Positions 46,012 through 54,960 of a stretch of 64,000 nucleotides of DNA are shown one piece after another. The position numbers and the translations under genes are program-made. The notes below the pieces were generated by a model, which was not told the origin of the DNA, ran no database searches, and was given only the letters and a program-made list of their open reading frames with translations. This DNA is from Bradyrhizobium sp. CCBAU 051011. Its GTDB lineage: Bacteria; Pseudomonadota; Alphaproteobacteria; Rhizobiales; Xanthobacteraceae. Each line of letters starts with the position of its first letter. Within the stretch, counting starts at the first letter, position 1. The stretch spans positions 2,088,501-2,152,500 of the forward strand of contig NZ_CP022222.1 in NCBI RefSeq assembly GCF_009930815.1, given 5' to 3'.

Positions 46012-46096
46012 CGTCATTGCGAGCAAAGCGAAGCAATCCATCGCGCAGCATAACGGATGGATGGATTGCTTCGTCGCTTTGCTCCTCGCAATGACG
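46012..46096. repeat. Palindromic repeat, family B
   Basis: CGTCATTGCGAGCAAAGCGAAGCAATCCATCGC ... GGATGGATTGCTTCGTCGCTTTGCTCCTCGCAATGACG: related to 19078-19155 but with a small insertion on the right arm. It sits between two genes transcribed towards each other. Confidence 0.85.
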
Positions 46097-46112
46097 TTGA
46101 GGCGTTCTCTGC

Positions 46113-46520
46113 CTACTCCATCACCCTCGCCCGCGTATCCGCGTCAGGCACGAAGCACTCCTCATACTTCCCGAAAATCCGATAGCGATTCTTCGCGACC
46201 AGACTGTACACCGCATCACGCAACGGTTTCGGCACCGTAAACAGCACGTGCGTCCATCGCCATCCCGGCAGCGCGCCGAGCACCGTCAGCGCCGCATCCG
46301 ATTTGAAATACGCGACTCCTCCATGCACCACCGCGTTGGTGTCGGGATCACCGGGGTCAATTCCAAACGCCTGCGCCAGCCTTGTGCCATACGCCGACTG
46401 GATCGCCGTAAAGCGAAACCTGCGCTCGACGTCGCGCGTGGCGACGAAGCGGACCCAGCGCGAGCAGAAGACGCAGACGCCGTCGTAGAGAATCACGTCA
46501 TCGTCAGGCCATTTCGTCAT
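46113..46520 (-). CDS. Thiol-disulfide oxidoreductase, DCC family
   Basis: 135 aa. The signature DGVCVFCSRWV is at residues 13-23, with the CxxC-type pair. The DCC family (DUF393) is predicted thioredoxin-like; activity has rarely been shown. The ATG overlaps the stop of the upstream NAD(P)-binding/DoxX-like gene as ATGA (46517-46520), so the two are translationally coupled and probably act in one redox pathway. Confidence 0.88.
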   Translation of the reverse strand: MTKWPDDDVILYDGVCVFCSRWVRFVATRDVERRFRFTAIQSAYGTRLAQAFGIDPGDPDTNAVVHGGVAYFKSDAALTVLGALPGWRWTHVLFTVPKPLRDAVYSLVAKNRYRIFGKYEECFVPDADTRARVME

Positions 46521-47836
46521 CGGTTATCCAGCGTCACCAGCGCCACCAGAATCAGCACGATCGCAGGCCCGGTCTTCACCAGCGCGCCGAGCGGCTCGAT
46601 CCAGAGGTCCGGCGTCAGGATTGCGGCGCCGATCATATAGCCGAACGATGCAATTATACCCGCAATCAGGCCAAACGCCGCCGTGCGGCGAAATGCGATC
46701 AGCACGCCGATGCTCATGTCCATCAGGCTGGTGCCGACGGTGATGGGGTCGACAAGCCATGGCGGAAAGCCGTGGCTGCGCAGGATTCCGGCGGCCGCGT
46801 CGTAGGAAATCACCAGCGCAATGAAGCCCGAGACGACCCAGAACAGCACGAGGCTTGCGATCATCAACGCCTTGATCGGGAACAGCCGGGCAAACCATTT
46901 GTCCTGAATGGTCGCCACGCGTCGTCCCGCCATCTGCGCGATCGTCTTCGGTATGATGCCGGTGGCGGTGATCCAGTCCGCGGGGCTGCCGCTGACGCCG
47001 CGGCGCAACTCCGCGATCGCCGTGGTGCGCATCGGCGGCACCCAGCCGAGCAGGCTCGAGAGATCGCCGAGCCTGGCGCCGAGGTCGAGCAGGAACACCG
47101 GCATCGCCATGCGCCGCCATCTGATGGTGCCGAACACCTCGCGGAATTGATCGATCACGTCGCCGAGCGTGACCGGATGCTCCTGCATCAGGTCCCATGT
47201 CACGGCGTTCACCTCGCCGGGATCGCGCTCGGCCAGCCAGGCAACCGTCGCGGCGATGTCCTCCATGGCGACCGGCTGAAACGGCGTGAGCCGCTCGGCG
47301 GGCGGAAGATCGATCGGGAGCGCCGCGAGCGAGCGCAGCATGGCACTGCCGCCATAGGCCGCCAGTGCCACCACGAAGCCCGGCCGCAGGATCGCGTACG
47401 GGATGCCGGATTCGGTGATCAACCGTTCGCCCTCGCGCTTGGTGGTGCTGAAGGCGGTGGGATCGGTGCTGGCGGTGCCGGGAATCGAGATATGCACCAG
47501 GCGGATCGCGTGGCGGCATTCGCGGATCGCCTGCAACAGCCGCGCCACGAATTCGCGATGCACCGCGGCCGTGTCGCTGCCGGGGCCGTCCTGCAGCACG
47601 CCGAGGCAATTGACGACGACACCGATGTCATGGTTGCGCAGCACCCGCGTCAGCGCGGCGGCATCCAGCGTCATGATGGGCAGTTCGAGATCGAGCGCGT
47701 CGTTCTTCTGCGAAGCTGACAGTTTGCGGGCGACGCCGACGACGCGAAATCCCCGCCCACGCAGATCGTCGGTAACGAAGCGGCCGATCAGGCCGGAGGC
47801 GCCGAGCACCAGGATTTTTCGGATGTCGGCGTTCAT
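46517..47836 (-). CDS. NAD(P)-binding SDR fused to DoxX-like membrane domain
   Basis: 439 aa. The N-terminal atypical SDR domain has VLGASGLIGRFVTDDL, a NAD(P) motif, and YAILRPGFVVA. The C-terminal 130 residues have about four helices (LMIASLVLFWVVSGFIALVI, FGLIAGIIASFGYMIGAAIL), resembling DoxX-like proteins. The two-domain form pairs with DUF2269 and DCC genes in other rhizobia. It probably senses or relays redox at the membrane. It starts six bases after the truncated DUF2269 frame. Function is inferred. Confidence 0.82.
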   Translation of the reverse strand: MNADIRKILVLGASGLIGRFVTDDLRGRGFRVVGVARKLSASQKNDALDLELPIMTLDAAALTRVLRNHDIGVVVNCLGVLQDGPGSDTAAVHREFVARLLQAIRECRHAIRLVHISIPGTASTDPTAFSTTKREGERLITESGIPYAILRPGFVVALAAYGGSAMLRSLAALPIDLPPAERLTPFQPVAMEDIAATVAWLAERDPGEVNAVTWDLMQEHPVTLGDVIDQFREVFGTIRWRRMAMPVFLLDLGARLGDLSSLLGWVPPMRTTAIAELRRGVSGSPADWITATGIIPKTIAQMAGRRVATIQDKWFARLFPIKALMIASLVLFWVVSGFIALVISYDAAAGILRSHGFPPWLVDPITVGTSLMDMSIGVLIAFRRTAAFGLIAGIIASFGYMIGAAILTPDLWIEPLGALVKTGPAIVLILVALVTLDNR

Positions 47837-47842
47837 GCTTGT

Positions 47843-48004
47843 CTAGAGCGGTTTGGCGACCATCAGCCAGAGAATAGCCATGACCGAGCCAAATCCGGGA
47901 ATCCCGAACCAAAACCAGCGGTGGAAAAGTGCGAAATAGCGCGACGGCAACCCTAGGTTTTGCTCCACCGCCTTGCGCGCGAGATCGCGCATTTCGGTCT
48001 GCAT
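47843..48004 (-). pseudogene. DUF2269-like C-terminal remnant, 53 aa
   Basis: Too short for the ORF caller. It translates to a 53-aa peptide with LPSRYFALFHRWFWFGIPGF and a terminal AILWLMVAKPL, closely matching the last helix of DUF2269 proteins (normally about 150 aa). The earlier helices are missing, and the hydrolase gene begins right where they should be. It still has an ATG and a stop six bases before the SDR/DoxX gene, so a small single-helix membrane protein could still be made. More likely it is the relic of the operon's first gene. Confidence 0.6.
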
Positions 48005-48014
48005 GAAGACAGCG

Positions 48015-48914
48015 TCACGGCTTGTTCGCCGCAGTTGGAGACCGCGCCTTCAAGGCGCGATCGAGTTCGCCTGCGGCGAGCTTGACGCCGCCCTCGCTCT
48101 CCACAAGCCAGTGGCCCTCGCTGCCGTGGGCCGCCAGCACGTGAAAGTCGGCCTTGCCGCCGGCGCCACGAAACGCATCGGCCAGTTGGCGGGACAGCGC
48201 AGGCGAGAAATAGCTGTCATTGGCGGCCACCAGCCAGGTCACTTTCACGCGCGCAGCCCTGCCGAACTCGCCCGCCGCCGCGGTCAGCGTATGCGGCGCG
48301 CAGACCCGGTTGGGAAGATCACTGGCATGCCCGCCGCGCCCCGGCGCGAACGCGATGATGGCGGCAATGTTCTTTGAATCTTCGCGCGTGAGCGCCAGCG
48401 CGCCCCAGGCGCCGGCCGAATGGCCGATCACGACCATGCCCTCGGGGCGGATGAAGGCTTGCCTGCGCATGAAATCCGCCGCAGCGCTGATCGCCTCCGC
48501 GGTGGCGCGGCCGGAGCGCGCATAATCGGCCTCGTCGCAGCCGCCCTGATCCTCGAGATATTTTCCGCCCGTCGCGCCATGCCCTGGACGTTCGGGGACC
48601 AGGACCGCAAAGCCACGCGCCACCAGCCAGGCGGCGAGCGCACGGTATTCTGGTTGCGGCATTTGCGCCCGCCGCAACACGTTCTGGGTGGAGGCGTGCG
48701 CGATCACGGCCAGCGGAAACGGCCCCTCGCCTGATGGCCTGAACAGCACCGCATGCGCGGCCGCGACGGGATCGGGAGCAGGCACCAGCCATTGCTGCCG
48801 GCGATGCGGTTCGCCTTCCGTGCCTTGTGCGCCAAGGCCGGGCTGCGCCGCCGCGGCTTCCACACCGAGCGCGGCAACAAAAACCAGCGTGAAAAGCAGG
48901 TTTAGCGGATGCAT
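48015..48914 (-). CDS. Alpha/beta hydrolase with signal peptide
   Basis: 299 aa. A signal peptide (about 1-23, GVEAAAAQ) precedes the fold. The nucleophile elbow is GHSAGAWG, the oxyanion region is AHASTQNV and a late His is in GSEGHWLV. It is related to dienelactone-hydrolase-type enzymes. ATG 48914 puts the signal peptide at the N-terminus. Substrate unknown; it lies next to a redox operon whose first gene has been truncated at this junction. Confidence 0.82.
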   Translation of the reverse strand: MHPLNLLFTLVFVAALGVEAAAAQPGLGAQGTEGEPHRRQQWLVPAPDPVAAAHAVLFRPSGEGPFPLAVIAHASTQNVLRRAQMPQPEYRALAAWLVARGFAVLVPERPGHGATGGKYLEDQGGCDEADYARSGRATAEAISAAADFMRRQAFIRPEGMVVIGHSAGAWGALALTREDSKNIAAIIAFAPGRGGHASDLPNRVCAPHTLTAAAGEFGRAARVKVTWLVAANDSYFSPALSRQLADAFRGAGGKADFHVLAAHGSEGHWLVESEGGVKLAAGELDRALKARSPTAANKP

Positions 48915-49202
48915 GAACTGGCCTGATGCAGCCAAGGGAGGGCGTATTGCGAGTCACCAACAGAATACCGCCGCCGAATCAAATCCAGCGCATTTTTCCG
49001 TGAACGGAAGTCGCGGAGGCGCCTGGCTGGATAATTCTGACAACCGTTTCGCCTCCGTTGCATCAGGGAGTACCGGTTGGGACAGCACCCTTGTCCTCTT
49101 TCGATACATACGAACATCAAAACTGATGCACAAAATCCACAGGTTAACCCATAATTAACGATGGACCTTGAAGCCGGCCCGCTGACTTGCTTTGATTAGC
49201 TC

Positions 49203-49712
49203 ATGAGCACAACCCTGATCGAGGTTCGACCGGCCAAGGCTGCGGACGCAGCCGCGGTGGCGGCTACCCATGATGAAGCCTGGCGGTCCGCCTATCAGGG
49301 CATCATTCCGGGCGCCGAGCTCGAAAAACTCATTAACCGCCGCGGCCCGCAATGGTGGGACAGCGCGATCCGCAAGGGCAGCCGCGTCAGCGTGCTGGTG
49401 TTCGGCGACAAGGTCGCGGGCTACGCCAATTACGGCCGCAACCGCGCCCGCAGCCTGCATTTCGAAGGCGAGATTTACGAGCTCTATCTGCGGCCGGAAT
49501 TCCAGGGCCTCGGCTTCGGCCGCCGCCTGTTCACCGCCGCCCGGCGCGATCTGATGCAGAGCGGGCTGAAGAGCATGGTGATCTGGGCGCTGTCGGACAA
49601 CGATCCGGCGACGGAATTTTACCGCGCGCTCGGCGGCCGCATGGTGGCCCGCTCCTCGGAGAAATTCGGGCCCAAGTCGCTCGATAAAGTCGCCTTCGCC
49701 TGGACCAACTGA
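49203..49712 (+). CDS. GNAT-family N-acetyltransferase
   Basis: 169 aa. The acetyl-CoA binding loop is EFQGLGFGRRLF near residue 100, followed by the usual beta-bulge and C-terminal TEFYRALGGRMVAR. Targets in the family range from amines to protein termini. It is monocistronic, close to ppa. The preceding region (48915-49202) holds no gene and no identifiable motif. Confidence 0.86.
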   Translation: MSTTLIEVRPAKAADAAAVAATHDEAWRSAYQGIIPGAELEKLINRRGPQWWDSAIRKGSRVSVLVFGDKVAGYANYGRNRARSLHFEGEIYELYLRPEFQGLGFGRRLFTAARRDLMQSGLKSMVIWALSDNDPATEFYRALGGRMVARSSEKFGPKSLDKVAFAWTN

Positions 49713-49810
49713 AGCTATTTCAGGCTTTTCCCTGCTCCGCTGCGGGTCTAAAGGGACCCTGACGCGCGCCTGATTCCAGGCGCCATTTTTAACGCCAAGC
49801 GGAGTTCCTA

Positions 49811-50341
49811 ATGCGCATTGACGCCATCCCGATCGGAGTAAATCCGCCACACGACGTCAACGTCATCATCGAGGTGCCGGTTGGCGGCGAGCCGATCAAG
49901 TATGAAATGGACAAGGAAGCCGGCACGCTGGTGGTCGATCGCTTCCTCTATACGGCGATGCGCTATCCCGGCAATTACGGCTTCATCCCGCATACGCTGT
50001 CGGGCGACGGCGACCCCTGCGACGTGCTGGTTGCCAATACCCGCGCGATCGCGCCGGGCGCGGTGATGAGCGTGCGGCCGGTCGGCGTGTTGCTGATGGA
50101 GGACGAGGCCGGCGGCGACGAGAAGATCATCGCGGTGCCGTCGTCGAAACTGACCCAGCGCTACGACAAGGTCAGAAACTACAGCGACCTCCCCGACATC
50201 ACGCTGCAGCAGATCCAGCATTTCTTCGAGCACTACAAGGATCTCGAAAAGGGCAAGTGGGTGAAGGTGCTGCGCTGGTGCGGCGCCGACGACGCCCACC
50301 GGCTGATCCTGGAAGGCATCGAGCGCGCGAAGAAGAAGTAG
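49811..50341 (+). CDS. ppa: Inorganic pyrophosphatase, family I
   Basis: 176 aa, full length. The signature is DGDPCDVLV with the metal-binding Asp residues, preceded by [12 protein letters not shown]. It hydrolyses PPi made in biosynthesis and polymerisation. RBS GGAG lies eight bases before the ATG. A family B repeat follows 20 bases downstream. Confidence 0.96.
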   Translation: MRIDAIPIGVNPPHDVNVIIEVPVGGEPIKYEMDKEAGTLVVDRFLYTAMRYPGNYGFIPHTLSGDGDPCDVLVANTRAIAPGAVMSVRPVGVLLMEDEAGGDEKIIAVPSSKLTQRYDKVRNYSDLPDITLQQIQHFFEHYKDLEKGKWVKVLRWCGADDAHRLILEGIERAKKK

Positions 50342-50360
50342 GGCGGCGCTCGCAGGTTAC

Positions 50361-50472
50361 CGTCATTGCCTGCGACAAACGCGGAGCGTTTGCGGAAGGG
50401 AGCGCTAGCGACGAAGCAATCCATTTGACCGCTTGCGGCGCTATGGATTGCTTCGCTTTGCTCGCAATGACG
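50361..50472. repeat. Palindromic repeat, family B, extended
   Basis: CGTCATTGCCTGCGACAAACGCGGAGC...GGATTGCTTCGCTTTGCTCGCAATGACG. The left arm is enlarged by about 27 bases (GACAAACGCGGAGCGTTTGC) that itself forms a hairpin. It lies in the leader of the M20 peptidase gene. Confidence 0.82.
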
Positions 50473-50485
50473 AGGAAACAACACC

Positions 50486-51967
50486 ATGCGCCGGTCGCTT
50501 CGTATTATCCGCAACATCCTGCTGCTCGCGATCGCGGCAGTCTTGATCCTCGCCGGCGTCCTCGCATTCAACACCCTCACCCACGGCTCGCGCCAGCTTC
50601 AGATAACAGCCGTGCCGCGCGCCGAAGTCGATGCACAGGCAGCGGCCAAGCGCCTGGCCGAAGCGATCCGCTTCCGCACCATTTCGAGCTACGAAAAGCC
50701 TGACCAGCACGCCGAAGCGCTGCGCGGCATGCACGCGCATATCGAAAAGAGCTTTCCGGCCTTTCATGCCGCGGCGAAGCGCGAAATCGTCGGCAATTAC
50801 AGCCTGCTCTACACGTGGCAGGGCTCGGACCCGAAGGCGCAGCCGGTCGCATTCCTCGCCCATCAGGACGTCGTGCCGGTCGCACCGGGCACCGAGAAGG
50901 ACTGGCAACAGCCGCCCTTTGACGGCGTCATCGCTGATGGATTCATCTGGGGCCGCGGCTCCTGGGACGACAAGGGCAACCTCTATTCCATGCTGGAAGC
51001 GGCCGAAGCCATGGCCAAGGCCGGCTTCCGCCCCAAGCGAACGATCTATTTCGCCTTCGGCCATGACGAAGAGACCGCGGGGACCGCCGGCGCCAAATCG
51101 ATCGCAGCGCTACTTGCCTCGCGCGGCGTCCGCCTCGACTTCGTGATCGACGAGGGCCTCTTGATCACCGAAGGCATCATGAAGGGGCTCGACAAGCCGG
51201 CCGCACTGATCGGTGTTGCGGAAAAAGGCTATGTCACGCTGGTGCTGAACGCGCATGCGACACCCGGCCACTCGTCGATGCCGCCGCGCGATACCGCGAT
51301 CGGCATGATGAGCGCGGCGCTGGCGCGGCTCGAAGACCACCGCCTGCCGATGCAGATCCGCGGCACGGTCGCGGAAATGTTCGACACGCTGGCGCCCGAG
51401 ATGTCCGGCTTCAACCGCGTGGTGCTGTCGAACCTCTGGCTGTTCCGGCCGCTGCTGCTGCGCGAATTCGAAAAGAGCGGGCCCACCGAGGCGACGGTGC
51501 GCACCACCACCGCGCTGACGATCTTCCACGCCGGCGACAAGGACAATGTGTTGCCCGGCCATGCCGAGGCCACCGTCAACTTCCGCCTGATCCCCGGCGA
51601 CACGCAAGGGAGCGTGACCGAGCATGTCCGCAGCGCCATCGCCAACGACCGGATTTCCATCAAGCCGTTTCCCGGCAACACCGACCCGCCGCCGGTGACG
51701 CCGACCGCAAGCCCGTCGTTCCAGATGCTCAACCGCACCATCCGCGAAATCTATCCGGACGTGATCGTCGCGCCCGGCCTGATGGTCGCCGCCACCGACT
51801 CGCGCCACTACACGGGAATTACCGACAAGATTTTCCGCTTCTCGCCGGTGCGCGCAAACTCGGACGATTTGAAGCGCTTTCACGGCACGAATGAGCGCCT
51901 TCCCGTCGAAGGCTATGCCGATATGATTAGGTTCTATCGGCGGTTGATCGAGAACAGTGCGGGGTGA
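50486..51967 (+). CDS. M20-family metallopeptidase with N-terminal membrane anchor
   Basis: 493 aa. One helix (about 8-29, RNILLLAIAAVLILAGVLAF) tethers it. Zinc ligands and catalytic residues: AFLAHQDVVPV, GRGSWDDKGNL, FGHDEETAGTAG and the late His in TDSRHYTG. Length and architecture match the carboxypeptidase S/PM20D1-like branch, which hydrolyses N-acyl or dipeptide substrates. It is preceded by GAGGAAA, and the family B repeat ends about 13 bases before the ATG. Confidence 0.88.
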   Translation: MRRSLRIIRNILLLAIAAVLILAGVLAFNTLTHGSRQLQITAVPRAEVDAQAAAKRLAEAIRFRTISSYEKPDQHAEALRGMHAHIEKSFPAFHAAAKREIVGNYSLLYTWQGSDPKAQPVAFLAHQDVVPVAPGTEKDWQQPPFDGVIADGFIWGRGSWDDKGNLYSMLEAAEAMAKAGFRPKRTIYFAFGHDEETAGTAGAKSIAALLASRGVRLDFVIDEGLLITEGIMKGLDKPAALIGVAEKGYVTLVLNAHATPGHSSMPPRDTAIGMMSAALARLEDHRLPMQIRGTVAEMFDTLAPEMSGFNRVVLSNLWLFRPLLLREFEKSGPTEATVRTTTALTIFHAGDKDNVLPGHAEATVNFRLIPGDTQGSVTEHVRSAIANDRISIKPFPGNTDPPPVTPTASPSFQMLNRTIREIYPDVIVAPGLMVAATDSRHYTGITDKIFRFSPVRANSDDLKRFHGTNERLPVEGYADMIRFYRRLIENSAG

Positions 51968-51980
51968 GGTGCTAAATTAG

Positions 51981-52114
51981 CGCTCCCTCGCCCCGCCCTT
52001 GCGGGGAGAGGGTTGGGGTGACGGGTCTATCCGCGATTCCGAACGACGAGGCGAGTCCGTGGAGAAAGCCCCTCACCCCGACCCTCTCCCCGCGAAGGGC
52101 GGGGAGAGGGAGAG
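51981..52114. repeat. Long palindromic repeat, family F (CCTCTCCCCGC type)
   Basis: CGCTCCCTCGCCCCGCCC... and GGGCGGGGAGAGGGAG, with nested inverted units GCCCTTGCGGGGAGAGGGTTGGGGTG / CACCCCGACCCTCTCCCCGC. This type is widespread between genes in alphaproteobacteria. It separates the M20 gene from folD, both ending here. Confidence 0.85.
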
Positions 52115-52116
52115 TC

Positions 52117-53331
52117 TCACACCCCAGGCTTCGCCAGCCCTTTAATCGCGCACGCCGCGCGCAGCGTGTTCACCAGCAGGCAGGCCACCGTCATCTGCCC
52201 GACGCCGCCGGGCACCGGCGTGATCGCGCCAGCGACTTCGGCGACTTCCTTGAACGCGACGTCGCCGACCAGCCGGGTCTTGCCGTCGGCTAGCGGCGTG
52301 CGGTTGATGCCGACATCGATCACGGTGGCGCCCGGCTTGATCCAGTCGGCGCGCACCATTTCGGGCCGGCCGACCGCGGCATAGACCAGATCGGCGCGGG
52401 CGCAGAGTTGCGGCAGATCCTTTGAGCGCGAGTGCGCGATCGTCACCGTCGCGTTTTCATTCAGCAGCAATTGCACCAGCGGGCGACCGACAAGATTGGA
52501 ACGGCCGATGACGATCGCGTTCATGCCTTCCAGCGAGGCATGCACGCTTTTGGTCAAAATGATGCAACCAAGCGGCGTGCAGGGCGACAGCGCGGCAAAG
52601 CCACCGGCCAGCCGGCCGGCATTGTTGGGATGCAGGCCGTCAACGTCCTTGGCCGGATCGATCGCATTGATGACGGTTTCGGTATGGATCGATTTCGGCA
52701 GCGGCAGTTGCACGAGAATGCCGTGCACCGCGGGATCGCGGTTGAGCTTTGCGATCAGCGCCAGCAGATCGGCCTGCGCGACATCGGCGGGCAGCTTGTG
52801 CTCGAACGAGGCCATGCCGGCGGCCTGCGTCTGCGTGTGCTTGCTGCGGACATACACTTCGCTGGCGGGATCATTGCCGACCAGGACCACCGCAAGGCCC
52901 GGTGTCAGCTGATGCTCGCGCTTGACCCGCGCGACCTCTTCCGCGACGCGGGCGCGGAGCTCCGCTGCAATGACCTTTCCGTCGATAATGCGTGCCGTCA
53001 TCTCAATCCTTCGTCTTCGATTTTCGCCGGCCACCTTTCGGAGCGTTTCGCCGAGAATTTTGGGATCGCCGTCGACGGCGACCTGCTTCAGCCGCGAGGT
53101 GACGCCTGACAGAATCTTCACTCTCGCCTTCGGCACCCCGAGCGCCTTCGCCAGCAATTCGGTCACCGCCCGGTTGGCCTCCCCGCCCTCGGCAACGGCA
53201 CGGACGCGCACCTTGACCACGCTGCGCCCGTTGGCAAGCGTCTCGATGCCGTCGATGTCGTCACGGCCGCCGCGCGGGGTCACCCGCAGCGCGATGCTGA
53301 TGCCCTCGCTGGAATAGCGCCAGGGATCCAT
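52117..53331 (-). CDS. folD: YggU(DUF167)-FolD continuous reading frame
   Basis: 404 codons with no stop between the two parts. The N-terminal 110 residues form a DUF167 (YggU) domain: [33 protein letters not shown], and [13 protein letters not shown]. From ATG 53001 (MTARIIDGK) a standard 294-aa FolD follows, with [26 protein letters not shown] and [12 protein letters not shown]. FolD performs methylenetetrahydrofolate dehydrogenase and cyclohydrolase reactions. AAGGA lies about seven bases before ATG 53001, so FolD is probably also started alone. The two are usually separate genes. Fusion, sequencing error or a lost stop remain possible. Confidence 0.85.
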   Translation of the reverse strand: MDPWRYSSEGISIALRVTPRGGRDDIDGIETLANGRSVVKVRVRAVAEGGEANRAVTELLAKALGVPKARVKILSGVTSRLKQVAVDGDPKILGETLRKVAGENRRRRIEMTARIIDGKVIAAELRARVAEEVARVKREHQLTPGLAVVLVGNDPASEVYVRSKHTQTQAAGMASFEHKLPADVAQADLLALIAKLNRDPAVHGILVQLPLPKSIHTETVINAIDPAKDVDGLHPNNAGRLAGGFAALSPCTPLGCIILTKSVHASLEGMNAIVIGRSNLVGRPLVQLLLNENATVTIAHSRSKDLPQLCARADLVYAAVGRPEMVRADWIKPGATVIDVGINRTPLADGKTRLVGDVAFKEVAEVAGAITPVPGGVGQMTVACLLVNTLRAACAIKGLAKPGV

Positions 53332-53338
53332 CAGCGCG

Positions 53339-53629
53339 CTAAACGAAATAGGGCATCACGTTGTAGGCGACCAGTTTCTGAACGAGGATGATGACCAGGA
53401 TCAGGATGATCGGCGAGATGTCGAGCCCGCCCAGATTGGGCATGAATCTGCGGATCGGCGCCAATGCCGGCTCGGTGATCCGGTACAGGAACTCGGCCAC
53501 CGCCGCCACGAACTGGTTGCGGGTGTTGACGACATTGAAAGCGATCAACCACGACAGGATCGCCGAGGCGATCAGCAGCCAGATGTAGAGATCCAACACA
53601 ATAAGGATGACTTCCAAGATAGCGCGCAT
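53339..53629 (-). CDS. YggT-family membrane protein
   Basis: 96 aa with two helical hairpins: [21 protein letters not shown] at the N-terminus and [17 protein letters not shown] near the end, with the [21 protein letters not shown] loop characteristic of YggT. The family is implicated in osmotic and division-associated membrane functions. It precedes yggU-folD by seven bases; the yggT-yggU-folD order is common in alphaproteobacteria. ATG 53629 is chosen because an upstream in-frame ATG (53644) lacks an RBS. Confidence 0.9.
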   Translation of the reverse strand: MRAILEVILIVLDLYIWLLIASAILSWLIAFNVVNTRNQFVAAVAEFLYRITEPALAPIRRFMPNLGGLDISPIILILVIILVQKLVAYNVMPYFV

Positions 53630-53736
53630 GTGGAGGGGGCTCACGAGGAGGGGTAGTCAGCTAGATATCGGTTCATCCCCCCGCAAACAAGGGAAGTTCC
53701 CGGCAAAAGGACGCCAAAATCGGCGCTTTCACCGTT

Positions 53737-53765
53737 CTTGACTTGGCCTTGGGCCGGACTGTAAA
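53737..53765 (+). promoter_or_regulatory. Promoter of tRNA-Ala
   Basis: CTTGAC (53737-53742), 17-base spacer, then TGTAAA (53760-53765), about 45 bases upstream of the tRNA. The -35 box fits the alphaproteobacterial CTTGAC consensus well; the -10 is weak. Confidence 0.55.
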
Positions 53766-53812
53766 TGACGCCGATTGTCGGCTGCTTCGGGTCATCTCAA
53801 AGCGGTCGCGAC

Positions 53813-53888
<76 letters not shown>

Positions 53889-53889
53889 G

Positions 53890-53959
53890 CCTTCGCTTGC
53901 TTCGCAAGCTACGGCTCGGCAAGCCTACCCGGGCCCTATCGTAGCGAAGCAAGCGAAGG
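53890..53959. repeat. Perfect 16-bp inverted repeat after tRNA-Ala
   Basis: CCTTCGCTTGCTTCGC (53890-53905) pairs with GCGAAGCAAGCGAAGG (53944-53959). The loop contains a second pairing part (GCTACGG / CCTA-type). It begins one base after the tRNA CCA, so it is probably tied to the tRNA's 3' end, as a terminator or repeat element. No T run follows. Confidence 0.65.
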
Positions 53960-54025
53960 TTGCCGCGGCGTAGCCCAAAGGGCGAAGCCGGGCCTCGGCA
54001 ACCGCCGTAGGCCTTCCCCACCCCC

Positions 54026-54838
54026 TCACTTCCCCGTAAACCTTGGCGGCCGTTTCTCCACAAAGCTCGCCACGCCTTCCCGGAAATCACTCCCCTTCAG
54101 CGCGATCTGCATTTCGCGGTTGGCGTCGATGGTGGCTTCCGCCAGCGTCTGGAACGGCACCTCGTAGAGCTGGTGCTTGATCACAGCAATCGCGCTTGGC
54201 GAGACGAAATCGGCGAGATCGCGCGCGTAGGCATAGGTCTGCTCGCGCAACTGCTCCGGCGGATACAGCCGGTTGACCAGCCCGATCCGCAGCGCCTCCT
54301 CGCTTCCCACCCGTCGCGCGGACATCAACAGATCCAGCGCGTTGGCGTGGCCGACGATGCGCGGAAGCATCCAGCTGATGCCGTGTTCGGCGATCAGCCC
54401 GCGGCGCGCGAACGAGGTGGTGAAGACAGTATTGTCGGCGGCAAAGCGCAGGTCGCAATAGAGCGCGTGGACCAGGCCGATGCCGGCGGTGGCGCCGTTC
54501 AGCATGCCGATCACGGGTTTCGGGATCGCCGGGTAATAGGCATAGCGCGTCTGCCAGTCCGCCCGGCGGTTCATGTCGAACGGCGGCGTGTTCTCGCCGC
54601 GCCTGATTTCGCTGGGGTCGATGGCCTTCAGGGCCTCCATGTCCGCGCCTGCGCAAAACGCGCGGCCGGCGCCGGTGAGGATGATGATACGGACATTGTC
54701 ATCGCCGGCTGCCGCCTCCATCGCATGGCGCACATCGCGCTCCATGGTCGCGGTCCACGCATTCATCCGGTCGGGCCGGTTGAGCGTGATGGTCGCGATC
54801 TTGTCGCTCACCTCGTAGAGAATATCCTGATAGGTCAC
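54026..54838 (-). CDS. Enoyl-CoA hydratase/isomerase family protein
   Basis: 270 aa crotonase fold. The first oxyanion-hole segment is GAGRAFCAGADMEAL near residue 58, and the second is GMLNGATAGIGLVHALYCDLRFA. Catalytic Glu positions are replaced around RRGLIAEHGISWMLPR, which contains one Glu. These enzymes hydrate or isomerise enoyl-CoA. No other beta-oxidation gene is directly adjacent. The start ATG 54838 has an upstream GGGAGA. Confidence 0.87.
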   Translation of the reverse strand: MTYQDILYEVSDKIATITLNRPDRMNAWTATMERDVRHAMEAAAGDDNVRIIILTGAGRAFCAGADMEALKAIDPSEIRRGENTPPFDMNRRADWQTRYAYYPAIPKPVIGMLNGATAGIGLVHALYCDLRFAADNTVFTTSFARRGLIAEHGISWMLPRIVGHANALDLLMSARRVGSEEALRIGLVNRLYPPEQLREQTYAYARDLADFVSPSAIAVIKHQLYEVPFQTLAEATIDANREMQIALKGSDFREGVASFVEKRPPRFTGK

Positions 54839-54960
54839 GGCGATCTCCCTGTGGTTTTCTTATTGGCGTTTGGCGCGCGAGCCTTTCGGCCGCGCCAACA
54901 CTATCACATCAGCTATTTCTAGAAGACGTTCGAAACGCGCGGGCAAATTCCGCGTGGCGG

